NCBI RefSeq assembly: GCF_039962255.1
Contig: NZ_JAMPKY010000003.1
Location: 62,001-126,000 of the forward strand
DNA: 64,000 bases
Direction of reading: 5' to 3'
Source: Leptolyngbya subtilissima AS-A7
GTDB lineage: Bacteria > Cyanobacteriota > Cyanobacteriia > Phormidesmidales > Phormidesmidaceae
The notes beneath the pieces are model-generated. The model was given only the letters and a program-made list of their open reading frames with translations. It did not search any database and was not told the origin of the DNA. Made by a program: the position numbers and the translations under genes. Each line of letters starts with the position of its first letter. The stretch's first letter is position 1. This document shows positions 18,136 to 26,048 of the stretch, piece after piece.

Positions 18136-18450
18136 TTAGCGAACAGCAACAGCATCTACGTCAATTACTGTTGCGCTGGTATCTACAGATTCTGTCATTG
18201 CGATCGTTTCATCGACTTGGCGTAGATTACGTCTGCGATCGAGCAGAATTTGGGTGATTTCAGTGACGGCGATCGTAGCGATCAGACCATCATCAAGCCA
18301 ACCTAAAACCGGAAGAAAGTCGGGAGAAATATCAATGGGGCTGACCAGATAAACCAGGGTGCCAAACAGCACAACCCAACGATACTTAGAGTTGCGTAAC
18401 AACTGACGGTACCAATTCATAAAAGGCTTACCAAAAAATCGCTTTGCCAT
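18136..18450 (-). CDS. YkvA/DUF1232 family membrane protein
   Basis: A 104-residue protein with the DUF1232 signature YLVSPIDISPDFLPVLGWLDDG (residues 34-55, given here in part for its Pro/Asp pattern) and flanking hydrophobic helices. The family is widespread and its function unknown. The basic N-terminus RFFGKPFMNWYRQLLRNSKY and the signature are typical. A perfect nine-base hairpin and a G-rich repeat lie in the 270 bases upstream, between it and the divergent upp gene. Confidence 0.85.
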   Translation of the reverse strand: MAKRFFGKPFMNWYRQLLRNSKYRWVVLFGTLVYLVSPIDISPDFLPVLGWLDDGLIATIAVTEITQILLDRRRNLRQVDETIAMTESVDTSATVIDVDAVAVR

Positions 18451-18519
18451 TGCTATCTCCTTGCGCCGATATGTTCATCTTGACAGAATCAAAGGGTGCG
18501 CACAGGTGTGGCTTACCCC

Positions 18520-18540
18520 TGTAAAAACAGGGTTTTTACA
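18520..18540. promoter_or_regulatory. short perfect hairpin upstream of the YkvA gene
   Basis: TGTAAAAAC (18520-18528) and GTTTTTACA (18532-18540) form a perfect nine-base stem with a three-base loop, 70 bases ahead of the YkvA start. It might be a protein-binding palindrome or a small attenuator; nothing decides between these. Confidence 0.4.
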
Positions 18541-18552
18541 CCGAATAAACCG

Positions 18553-18630
18553 TAGGAGGAGAGCCGTAGGGGTAGGGGTGAATGAGTAAGTGAGTGGATG
18601 GGTGGGGGGCTAAGGAGTGGGGAGTGATGG
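18553..18630. repeat. G-rich low-complexity repeat, copy 1
   Basis: A purine/G-rich tract between the divergent YkvA and upp genes. Bases 18584-18603 match the 20-base core seen twice at 62680-62722 at 18 of 20 positions. The strand asymmetry (nearly no C) makes G-quadruplex formation possible. Confidence 0.6.
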
Positions 18631-18722
18631 TTTAGGCGGTATCAGTTCTGTGTTGGGGAGGAATCGCTTCTCCGGGAGACTCCGGGGTATGATGTGGCAG
18701 ATTTTTCGCGGGCACCTGGGTT

Positions 18723-19376
18723 ATGTCATCCTTTCAACTGCGTATTTATGTTCCGCCGCATCCTTTGGTTAAGCATTGGTTGGGGGTAGCTCGCGATGCT
18801 GATACGCCGGGGCCACTGTTTCGCTCGGCGATGGAAGAATTGGGCCGCTGGCTCACCTACGAGGCCATTCGCGAGTGGATCCCAACGATGGATACGACGG
18901 TGAATACGCCTCTCGGCCCGGCTCCGGCCACATTTATTAACCCTGAGGTGCCGACGATGATTGTGCCGATTTTGCGGGCGGGGCTGGCGCTAATGCCGGG
19001 GATTCAGGCCTTGCTGCCCCTGGCTTCGGTTTACCACGTAGGCTTTGTGCGCAACGAAGAAACTTTGGAGGTCAGCTGCTACCTCAACAAGCTACCGGCT
19101 CAGCTCGACCCCGCCACGCGAGTGATCATCAGTGAACCGATGCTGGCCACGGGCGGCACCATCATGGCAATGATGGATCAGCTGACTCAGCGGGGCATTG
19201 ACCCGGCGGTGGTGCGAATTATTTCGATTGTGGCGGCACCGCCGGCCCTGCAAAAGCTAGCGGCGGCCTACCCTGCGGTGACTATCTACACCGCCATGAT
19301 TGACGAAGAGGTGAATGAGCACGGGTTTATCGTGCCGGGGCTGGGGGATGCGGGCGATCGCACCTTTGGCACCTAG
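18723..19376 (+). CDS. upp: uracil phosphoribosyltransferase
   Basis: A 217-residue salvage enzyme making UMP from uracil and PRPP. The PRPP loop is EPMLATGGTIMAMMDQL (about residues 138-155), the central VPILRAGLALMPGIQ block and the C-terminal uracil-binding GFIVPGLGDAGDRTFGT are all intact. Length and start are normal. It is a lone gene, divergent from YkvA, with the G-rich repeat in its upstream region. Confidence 0.96.
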   Translation: MSSFQLRIYVPPHPLVKHWLGVARDADTPGPLFRSAMEELGRWLTYEAIREWIPTMDTTVNTPLGPAPATFINPEVPTMIVPILRAGLALMPGIQALLPLASVYHVGFVRNEETLEVSCYLNKLPAQLDPATRVIISEPMLATGGTIMAMMDQLTQRGIDPAVVRIISIVAAPPALQKLAAAYPAVTIYTAMIDEEVNEHGFIVPGLGDAGDRTFGT

Positions 19377-19518
19377 CCCACTCGCCACCCAAAATCCGTC
19401 AGAATGAAAGCGGTATCGGGGGCGATCGCCGAATTTGTACTGTGCAGTTGGCCGGTTGCTTTGCCACAATTAGAGTATTGTAGGCTTCGGTTCTTTGGGT
19501 TAGATGGATTAACGACCT

Positions 19519-19845
19519 ATGAGTCAGCAAGACAATTTCGTCGGTGGATTTCTGCTCGGCACCCTGGTGGGTGGCACCCTGGGCGGCGTGGTGGGTGCGT
19601 TGGCGGCCACGCGCATTCAGCAGTCGGGGGGCAAAGCTAAGTCTGCGCTACCCAAAACCAGCGGCAGACTGGCCTTTGGCGAATTTGACGACCCCGACGA
19701 AGAGAGCATTGAAGCCGCCCGCCTCGGCTTAGAAGACAAGATTGCCCAGCTCAACGACGCGATCGATGACGTGCGGCAGCAGCTCGGCGGCATCAACGGC
19801 CACTCTGAGCGCCCTTGGGAAAGCCCCTCCCGCATAGACTCTTAA
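19519..19845 (+). CDS. small membrane-anchored protein of unknown function
   Basis: A 108-residue protein with one glycine-rich hydrophobic segment at residues 8-31 (GGFLLGTLVGGTLGGVVGAL), a charged middle (FGEFDDPDEESIEAARLGLE) and a C-terminal helix with heptad pattern (LEDKIAQLNDAIDDVRQQL). The layout resembles YtxH/GvpP-like stress proteins, but the match is to composition only. It is followed after 108 bases by YggT on the same strand. Confidence 0.7.
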   Translation: MSQQDNFVGGFLLGTLVGGTLGGVVGALAATRIQQSGGKAKSALPKTSGRLAFGEFDDPDEESIEAARLGLEDKIAQLNDAIDDVRQQLGGINGHSERPWESPSRIDS

Positions 19846-19953
19846 GCAAATCTACCGGGTTCGCTCCGTGCTGGACGAAGCAAACCGTTACACTAACTGA
19901 CAGACTTAGACGCTCCGTGTATTGTTGATAACGACTACTGCCGAGGTTCTCAA

Positions 19954-20238
19954 ATGGACATATTGGTACAAACCCTCACCACGTTTTTATCGATCTATAC
20001 GATCTTGCTGATCGTACGCATTCTTCTGAGCTGGTTTCCCAATGTGGATTGGTTTAGCCCGCCCTTCTCGGTGCTGAGCCAGCTGACCGACCCCTACTTG
20101 AACCTATTCCGCTCGATTATTCCTCCCCTGGGCGGCATTGACATCTCACCTATCCTTGCCTTCTTGCTGCTGTCGTTTGTGCGGCAGGGGCTGGTTGCGA
20201 TCGCCGCCGCCACGGCATCATCCTACGCCTACTTCTAG
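19954..20238 (+). CDS. YggT family membrane protein
   Basis: A 94-residue two-helix membrane protein. IYTILLIVRILLSWFPNVDW followed by LTDPYLNLFRSIIPPLGGID and a second hydrophobic helix are typical of YggT (Ycf19-like). Chloroplast and cyanobacterial members are linked to membrane organisation, cell or nucleoid division and photosystem/cytochrome assembly, so the exact role is open. A long inverted repeat 25 bases after the stop probably ends transcription. Confidence 0.9.
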   Translation: MDILVQTLTTFLSIYTILLIVRILLSWFPNVDWFSPPFSVLSQLTDPYLNLFRSIIPPLGGIDISPILAFLLLSFVRQGLVAIAAATASSYAYF

Positions 20239-20261
20239 GCTCCTACTGCCAGATTTAACTC

Positions 20262-20312
20262 AAGCCTGACCGCTGGACTCTCCCGTTTGGAGAGGAGCTA
20301 GCGGTCAGGCTT
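20262..20312. terminator. long hairpin after yggT
   Basis: AAGCCTGACCGCT (20262-20274) is a perfect inverted copy of AGCGGTCAGGCTT (20300-20312), with an inner CTCTCC/GGAGAG stem. It has no clear T run, but its size and position suggest a terminator. Confidence 0.6.
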
Positions 20313-20362
20313 AACTGCTTTAAAGGATTGCCGCTCGTCGTAGTCCGGGGGCCAGGGTTCCC

Positions 20363-20368
20363 TATAAT
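20363..20368 (+). promoter_or_regulatory. candidate -10 box of lysS
   Basis: A perfect TATAAT 37 bases before the lysS ATG. No good -35 box is found at the right distance, so the assignment is tentative. Confidence 0.4.
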
Positions 20369-20404
20369 GGGGGCTTGTGACGTTTTGCCATTCACTCCCT
20401 AGCT

Positions 20405-21946
20405 ATGTCGTCTGACTCTAACCGCCCAGGCCAAAGCGCCTCTAGCCTTGACGAAATTCGCGCCGCCCGCCTGCAAAAGGTAGAAGACCTCAAGCAGCTA
20501 GGCCAAAACCCCTTTGCCTATCGCTGGGATGTCACTCACCACACCGCCGACTTGCAGGCCAAATACGCCGACATAGAAGCCGGAGCCGAGGTAGATGCTG
20601 CGGTTTCTCTCGCCGGAAGAATTTTGGCGCGGCGGGTGTTTGGCAAGCTGGCCTTCTTTACCCTGCAAGATGAGAGCGGCATCATTCAGCTCTACCTTGA
20701 AAAAGCCACCATTCAAGAGCACATGGGCGCGGCGGATGAGCAGGCCTTTGAGCACCTGAAGCAGCTCACCGACGTAGGCGATATTCTTGGCGTGCGCGGC
20801 ACCATCAAACGCACCGAGAAGGGTGAACTCTCGGTCAAAGTGCAGGAGTACAGCTTGCTGACCAAGGCGCTGCTGCCCCTGCCCGACAAGTGGCACGGCT
20901 TGACGGATGTGGCCAAGCGCTACCGCCAGCGCTACGTCGATTTAATCGTCAACCCCACCGTGCGCGACACCTTTCGCAAGCGGGCGCTGATCACCTCCGG
21001 CATTCGTCGTTATTTAGAAGATCGGGGATTCTTAGAGATTGAAACTCCAGTGTTGCAAAGCGAGGCCGGGGGGGCTGAGGCGCGCCCCTTCGTCACTTAC
21101 CACAACACTTTGGAGATGGATCTCTACCTGCGTATCGCTACCGAACTGCACCTGAAGCGGCTAGTGGTGGGCGGTTTTGAGCGGGTGTTTGAGATTGGCC
21201 GCATTTTTCGCAACGAGGGCGTGTCTACCCGCCATAACCCTGAGTTCACCAGCGTGGAGTTTTACCAGGCCTACGCCGACTACCACGATCTAATGAATTT
21301 GACGGAAGACCTGATCGCGACTCTCGCTAAAGACATTTTGGGAACGCTCAAAATTACCTATCAGGGTGTAGACATCGACCTGACCCCGCCTTGGAGACGG
21401 GTAACGATGCATGACCTAGTGCAGGAGCACACTGGGCTAGATTTTCGCCAGTTCAACACCTTAGATGAGGCCAAAGCAGCGGTTAAGGATCTCAAGCTGC
21501 ATGGTGTTGAAGACTGTGACTCGGTCGGCAAACTGCTGAATGAAGTCTTTGAGCAAAAAATTGAAGAAACTCTGATTCAGCCGACGTTCTTGATCGACCA
21601 CCCGGTAGAAATCTCGCCTCTGTCGAAGCCTCACCGCAGCCGACCTGGGGTGGTGGAACGATTTGAGCTATTTGTGGTGGGCCGAGAGACCGCCAACGGC
21701 TTCTCGGAGTTGACTGACCCCATCGACCAGCGGCAGCGGTTTGAGTTGCAGGCGGCGCGCAAGGCGGCGGGCGATCTGGAAGCTACTGGGGTGGATGAAG
21801 ACTTTCTCACGGCTCTGGAGCACGGTATGCCGCCTACCTGTGGTGAGGGCATTGGTATCGATCGCCTGGTGATGCTGCTCACCGATAGTCCCAGTATTCG
21901 CGATGTGATCGCCTTTCCGCTGCTGAAGCCGGAGCGGGAGGAGTAG
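20405..21946 (+). CDS. lysS: lysyl-tRNA synthetase, class II
   Basis: A 513-residue enzyme charging tRNA-Lys. An N-terminal OB-fold anticodon-binding domain (about residues 60-165: [20 protein letters not shown]) precedes the class II catalytic core, with motif 2 ([20 protein letters not shown]) and motif 3 ([20 protein letters not shown]). Length is usual. The last two sense codons and the stop (GAG GAG TAG) run into a dispersed G-rich repeat, so the extreme C-terminus may have been reshaped by it. Confidence 0.97.
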   Translation: MSSDSNRPGQSASSLDEIRAARLQKVEDLKQLGQNPFAYRWDVTHHTADLQAKYADIEAGAEVDAAVSLAGRILARRVFGKLAFFTLQDESGIIQLYLEKATIQEHMGAADEQAFEHLKQLTDVGDILGVRGTIKRTEKGELSVKVQEYSLLTKALLPLPDKWHGLTDVAKRYRQRYVDLIVNPTVRDTFRKRALITSGIRRYLEDRGFLEIETPVLQSEAGGAEARPFVTYHNTLEMDLYLRIATELHLKRLVVGGFERVFEIGRIFRNEGVSTRHNPEFTSVEFYQAYADYHDLMNLTEDLIATLAKDILGTLKITYQGVDIDLTPPWRRVTMHDLVQEHTGLDFRQFNTLDEAKAAVKDLKLHGVEDCDSVGKLLNEVFEQKIEETLIQPTFLIDHPVEISPLSKPHRSRPGVVERFELFVVGRETANGFSELTDPIDQRQRFELQAARKAAGDLEATGVDEDFLTALEHGMPPTCGEGIGIDRLVMLLTDSPSIRDVIAFPLLKPEREE

Positions 21947-22020
21947 GGGAGTTGGTGGGTAGGCGGGTGGATAGGTAGGAGGGTTGATGAGGAAGGTGGG
22001 GGGGTGAGGAGGGGGGAGTT
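21941..22020. repeat. G-rich low-complexity repeat, copy 2, overlapping the lysS stop
   Basis: Bases 21941-21960 match the 20-base core at 62680-62699 at 18 of 20 positions, and the tract stays G-rich to about 22020. It includes the TAG stop of lysS (21944-21946). The rest of the gap to the next gene (22297) holds the palindromic terminator and about 200 bases without a supported gene. Confidence 0.6.
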
Positions 22021-22058
22021 ACCATCCAAAATCGCTTGTCCAACGTTGCTTTCCTAAC

Positions 22059-22090
22059 GAAAAGCTCCCCGCCTAGGCGGGGAGCTTTTC
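22059..22090. terminator. perfect palindromic terminator
   Basis: A 32-base perfect palindrome: the left arm starts GAAAAGCTCCCCGCC and the right arm ends GGCGGGGAGCTTTTC. The GC-rich centre with A and T flanks fits a bidirectional terminator serving lysS and the convergent HTH gene. Confidence 0.75.
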
Positions 22091-22296
22091 AAATATAGGG
22101 AGTTCAGCTAGAAAGTGGGGTTCTGTATAGTAAAGGTGCAGTGGGTTTGCCCGGTTATGACCTACCCACGCATAAGATTCCCATGCTGGGGCCCAAATTC
22201 CGTAAAGAACTGCAAAAAAATCTCCAACTTCATCAGGTATTTATTGGCAGGGTAAAAATTTTGCTGGAGCTGGCACCAAGCTCAAGGCAGCGGCGT

Positions 22297-22968
22297 CTAG
22301 GCTTGGATCGGTGTGACTTTGGCGCGGTACAGCAGGCGATCGCCTTGACGGTATCCCATATGGCTCACCCTCGCTGGCTGGCCTGGTGATAGAAAGCCGG
22401 CCTTAGGTTGATGAATCTGCGGATCATAGGACACTTCGGCCCCGACTGTTTCTATGGGGGTAACCCCCCAGCTCTGTACAAGGGTTTCTACGGGGCGCAC
22501 CAGGGGGAGCAGTTTTTGGGCAGGAAGATCGGCCTTTTGCTGGGCGGCGTGGGCGGCGGTGGGCCACTGCACCAACCAGGGCTCTAGCTGGACGATTGCC
22601 TCCTGCTGCACCTGCTGGCGCACGGTGTCGGCCTGGATGGCGAGCTGGGCTTGGAGGCGATCGCACTCCTGCCGCAGGGCCTTAATTTGATCCGTTGCCT
22701 CAGTCCCAAAGTCTCCTTTCGACTGAGGCGCAGTGGTTAAGCTAAATTTATCTACCAAAGCCTCTAGCGACAATCCCAAAGCTTGGCTGAGGCGTTGCAG
22801 CACGTCCACCCGCAGTCGCCCAACCTGCCCCTGGCGCAGGCTGTCGATCGCCGAACGGGGCACGCCGCTGGTCTGGCTCAGGGCACGATAGCTGGCAATA
22901 TTTGACTCTGCCATCAGCGATCGCAGCGCTGGGCTGTGGTCTACTCGGTTAGAACTAGAACTTGTCAT
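22297..22968 (-). CDS. HTH (XRE-like) protein with C-terminal GrpE-like domain
   Basis: A 223-residue fusion. Residues about 13-66 form a Cro/XRE-type helix-turn-helix (NIASYRALSQTSGVPRSAID, then LRVDVLQRLSQALGLSLEAL). Residues about 88-125 are a coiled coil. Residues about 148-223 resemble the beta domain of GrpE: WGVTPIETVGAEVSYDPQIH, then GYRQGDRLLYRAKVTPI, corresponding to the GrpE FDPxxH and GYxLxDRxLRxAxV blocks. GrpE is the DnaK nucleotide-exchange factor. The gene lies 27 bases downstream of a membrane-anchored protein gene on the same strand. Function is inferred: a regulator or adaptor linked to a DnaK-type chaperone. Confidence 0.7.
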   Translation of the reverse strand: MTSSSSNRVDHSPALRSLMAESNIASYRALSQTSGVPRSAIDSLRQGQVGRLRVDVLQRLSQALGLSLEALVDKFSLTTAPQSKGDFGTEATDQIKALRQECDRLQAQLAIQADTVRQQVQQEAIVQLEPWLVQWPTAAHAAQQKADLPAQKLLPLVRPVETLVQSWGVTPIETVGAEVSYDPQIHQPKAGFLSPGQPARVSHMGYRQGDRLLYRAKVTPIQA

Positions 22969-22995
22969 AGCCCTCCGCCAACGGTTTATGCTTCC

Positions 22996-24486
22996 CTAAA
23001 AATTGAGGTCTAACTCTTCCGGCGGGCGGTTTTGCAGGTCGGGGAGATTGCTGCCAGAGGTTGGCTCTTGGTCGCGCATGCCTTCGCCCAGCGGATCGCG
23101 GGGTCGAGTTGCCGGCGGGGTCGTAGGACGAGGCGCTGGGGCAGTTTGGCTACTGCCGCTGGAGGTGCCGCCCCCCTGATTAATGATTACGGGCTGATTG
23201 GGTCGAGGGTTGAAGGTCTCAAAGGTAACGGCACGCACCAGGGGCGGGTTTTGGCCGTCGGTGACCCGCAGGGTCACGGTGGTAGTGCCCGCTGGGCTGA
23301 GGGGCATCGACAGCGCTCCCTGAAGGCCCACTGTCCCCGGTGAAGGCAGCAGTTCAACTTTAGCCGTTGAGCCACCCTCTACTCGCCAGGCCACCTGGAA
23401 CCCAGGGATTTGCTGGCCCGGCTCTACTGGCACTAGATATTTGGGCTGAGCCTCACGTCCGTTGATGGTGAACGAAGCAATGCGCACCGGGCGGGGCTGA
23501 ATATTCACCACTTCGCTCTGTTTGGCCGCTGGCAGCTCGCGATCGCCCAAGTTAGCCGGTACCGGAGTGAGCTCAAACTGGTACTGCCCCACCTCCATCA
23601 TGCCGCTGGGCACCCCTTGGCAAATTAGCCGGTCTTCTAGTTTGCAAAAGGGCTGAAGCTCTTCGGGCAGAGACACCTGGGGGCTATCTGGTTTGCGCAG
23701 GGCAAACCGTCGCCCCCCTATGGTTGTGCCATCGGGCCGCTTGACCACCAGCAGTAGGTCTTGCAGGCTTGCGGGGTTGGTGACAATCCAGCTGACGCGA
23801 ATGCCGGCATCAGTAACGGGCGGGGCAAGGGTCGGTGTGTTTGCCGAAACTTGGGTACCGGCCTCGGAGTAAATTACTTGGTCGGGGGCGAGCTCGACCA
23901 CGGTGGGCTGGGGTAGGTCGGCTACGGTGACTAGACTGCTCTCGGCCTGGATGGGGGCTAAGTTCAGACCCATATCGGGCAGCAGGGTGAGCTCAAAGCG
24001 GTATTGGCCCGGCTCACGCAGTTCGAGGGGCACTTCGCGACAGGTCAGCAGCCGTCTAGTCTGGTCACAGTAGGGCAGCAGGCCAACCGGCAGCCCCTCC
24101 GATAGGTCGTAGGTTTCTGGGCCAAATACCAGGGTGCCGTCCGGGGCGTAACCGCGCAGCAGTATGGTCTGCACCTGGCGAGGGTTGCTCACCTGCCAGC
24201 TCAGGAGTGGGCTTTCCCCACGAGCGATCGCATACTCACTCTGGGAGGGCGAAATATCCATCACGTAGGGATGTGACGGCGTGCGCAAAGCCCACCACAG
24301 CAGACCGCCGAGACCGCCTAGGGCCCCTATGCCAGCGGCGATCGCCAGTCTTCTCTGCCACCGAGGGCGCGGCCGCGGCGCGGGCAACGGCGCTAGGGTG
24401 ATAGCCGCCGCCGTCGCTGCGCTCTCCACCGCTGGGTCGTTTTTGAGTTCTGGCTCGTGCCACTGTTCGATTTGAGACCCTGCCAT
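22996..24486 (-). CDS. single-pass membrane protein with duplicated extracytoplasmic module
   Basis: A 496-residue protein: an N-terminal cytosolic stretch of about 45 residues, a basic patch (PRPRPRWQRR), a membrane helix at about 47-66, then a long outside part. That part has two repeated beta-rich modules, each running from a SWxVxNP opening through a PDGT turn and a C...C pair to PGQYRFELT (first) or VGQYQFELT (second). A third Ig-like segment (about 345-430) and a Pro/Ser-rich tail follow. The cysteine pairs could be disulfides. No family is recognised. It likely shares a transcript with the HTH-GrpE-like gene 27 bases downstream. Confidence 0.75.
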   Translation of the reverse strand: MAGSQIEQWHEPELKNDPAVESAATAAAITLAPLPAPRPRPRWQRRLAIAAGIGALGGLGGLLWWALRTPSHPYVMDISPSQSEYAIARGESPLLSWQVSNPRQVQTILLRGYAPDGTLVFGPETYDLSEGLPVGLLPYCDQTRRLLTCREVPLELREPGQYRFELTLLPDMGLNLAPIQAESSLVTVADLPQPTVVELAPDQVIYSEAGTQVSANTPTLAPPVTDAGIRVSWIVTNPASLQDLLLVVKRPDGTTIGGRRFALRKPDSPQVSLPEELQPFCKLEDRLICQGVPSGMMEVGQYQFELTPVPANLGDRELPAAKQSEVVNIQPRPVRIASFTINGREAQPKYLVPVEPGQQIPGFQVAWRVEGGSTAKVELLPSPGTVGLQGALSMPLSPAGTTTVTLRVTDGQNPPLVRAVTFETFNPRPNQPVIINQGGGTSSGSSQTAPAPRPTTPPATRPRDPLGEGMRDQEPTSGSNLPDLQNRPPEELDLNF

Positions 24487-24689
24487 AGCCGTTGTTTGTC
24501 CTCACATTCCAGGGCAGCATAGCGACTTAGCGGTGCCCCTGCCAACCACCTCGACTCACCAATGCTCTAATGGTGACATTCTATCTATCACGCGCTGCTA
24601 TCTCTTTCAGGCTGCTATCTATCTCAAGGATGAGTTCTAAACCCTAGAACCCATCGAAACTAGTCCTTATCCTACAAAAGGTTTGAGCC

Positions 24690-25052
24690 ATGTCAGACGA
24701 TCTAATAGAAGATGTCTTTCCCGAAGCTGATTCACCCCAAGATATTCAGTGGGCCGCCGACTCGGCTGATGAACCTACCTTCCCAGAGGGAGCCTGGACG
24801 GATAAAACAGCTATAGTTCAAGACCTTCTGGAGGGCCGCAAGTACCAGGTTAAGTTTGAAGGGGTCTACTGGACTGCGATCGCAGCCTCCGCTGCAGTAC
24901 CGCTGGTGCCCGGCGACACCGTGGCTGTTTTGGGCCGCGACGGCAACGAACTCATTGTGCAAAAGCTGCCCGAGGACCAACCCGATCTTCAGCTGCCTAA
25001 TGTTGCAGTTGGCTCCGAGGGTCAAGCGCCCCTGCCAGACCCCTTGATTTAA
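24690..25052 (+). CDS. NfeD-like OB-fold protein
   Basis: A 120-residue soluble protein. After an acidic N-terminus (MSDDLIEDVFPEADSPQDIQ), residues about 40-95 follow the NfeD C-terminal pattern: GRKYQVKFEGVYWTAIAASA, then PGDTVAVLGRDGNELIVQ. In NfeD this domain lies in the cytosol below a membrane part and works with a stomatin-type partner; here there is no membrane helix and no stomatin gene nearby. A hairpin with a T-rich stretch lies about 190 bases downstream. Confidence 0.7.
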   Translation: MSDDLIEDVFPEADSPQDIQWAADSADEPTFPEGAWTDKTAIVQDLLEGRKYQVKFEGVYWTAIAASAAVPLVPGDTVAVLGRDGNELIVQKLPEDQPDLQLPNVAVGSEGQAPLPDPLI

Positions 25053-25244
25053 ATCATCCCCAGCGGCACGCGTTCTGACGGCGAACCTAGTTGAGGTCAC
25101 CAAGACCGAGCGTGACCATCTCTGTCTAGAGAGGGCAACGGGAAGAGAGCCTTCAAAAGACAGAGGTTTATAGGCCAACCCTACACCCGCTAGCTACAGC
25201 AGACGCGCCTAATTGTTTTAACAGCGTTCAATCCAGTGCCTCTC

Positions 25245-25280
25245 ATCCCTCGGCTGTAGTCGGGGGATTTTGAATTTTTT
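25245..25280 (+). terminator. probable Rho-independent terminator
   Basis: ATCCCTCG (25245-25252) pairs with CGGGGGAT (25261-25268) with one G-U pair, followed by TTTTGAATTTTTT. It is 190 bases beyond the NfeD-like gene and just before the end of the convergent lyase gene. Confidence 0.5.
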
Positions 25281-25291
25281 GAGAGATGTGC

Positions 25292-25813
25292 TCAGTCGGC
25301 AGGTTTGGCTACGCCCATGCGAATTTCTGAGCAAAACGATGCCGTTTGCACATCATCTCCAGTTTTGAGCACGCTGGTGCGCATGCGCAGGTTGGGGTTT
25401 ACAAACCACAGGCGTTCTTCTACCTGCCCTGCGTCGGTGGGGGTAACAATGGTCAACACTTCATCCTCAACCCGGTAGCTGCCCTGGAGCGCCGGTGAGG
25501 CCGTTGGCGCTTGCACCAGCACCCCGTCCCCCGCTTCGGTGGGAGTCATAATCACCATCAGGGCACTGCTCTGGATTTTTTGGTTTTCGCCCTCAAGCTG
25601 GCTGTCTTGGTGAACCCGCAGACCACAGGCAATCTGGCTAGGGTCATGGCCGAGGGTGGTGCAGACCTGGGCTAGATCGGTATCGGTGGCGGGCAGAAAC
25701 TCAATCAGCAGATTAGACTGCCCCGCTTGGGAACTCTGACCAGCCAGGTTGTGAATGGTGCGCTGAGAAAACCACTTGCCGGCCAGGGTTTCAAAAAAGT
25801 TCACAATTTCCAT
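25292..25813 (-). CDS. CpcS/CpeS-family phycobiliprotein lyase
   Basis: A 173-residue lipocalin-fold protein that attaches bilin chromophores to cysteines of phycobiliproteins. The opening FFETLAGKWFSQRTIHNLAG, the middle ACGLRV block, and the end EERLWFVNPNLRMRTSVLKT with TASFCSEIRMG are characteristic of the family. Which bilin and subunit it serves cannot be told; it resembles the CpcS/CpcU group more than CpeS to my eye. No phycobilisome genes adjoin it. Presence of the gene fits a phycobilisome-bearing cyanobacterium. Confidence 0.88.
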   Translation of the reverse strand: MEIVNFFETLAGKWFSQRTIHNLAGQSSQAGQSNLLIEFLPATDTDLAQVCTTLGHDPSQIACGLRVHQDSQLEGENQKIQSSALMVIMTPTEAGDGVLVQAPTASPALQGSYRVEDEVLTIVTPTDAGQVEERLWFVNPNLRMRTSVLKTGDDVQTASFCSEIRMGVAKPAD

Positions 25814-26048
25814 GGGGATAATCTGCGTCTCGACAAACAGTCACAGTCTTTAATTCTAAAGCGAAGCGCTCCCTTTTCCCGCCTGGGTAATGGGCGACTG
25901 TGGTGTCTACTCTGTTCAGGGGTTCAACGCCGAAGCTGCAATAACCCAAGGAAAGCTGTCTAGAGATTAGCGGTGCCTACAACGTAGGCTGCGTAAGGCG
26001 TTGGGCGGCAGGCAGTCCGTCCTATCCGCAGAGAATTGTTGCCAAGGG

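Noticed and set aside
22141-22389. 82-codon GTG-started frame after lysS
   Set aside because: Its first half is in non-coding DNA, its second runs antisense through the HTH-GrpE gene, and no family or ribosome site supports it.
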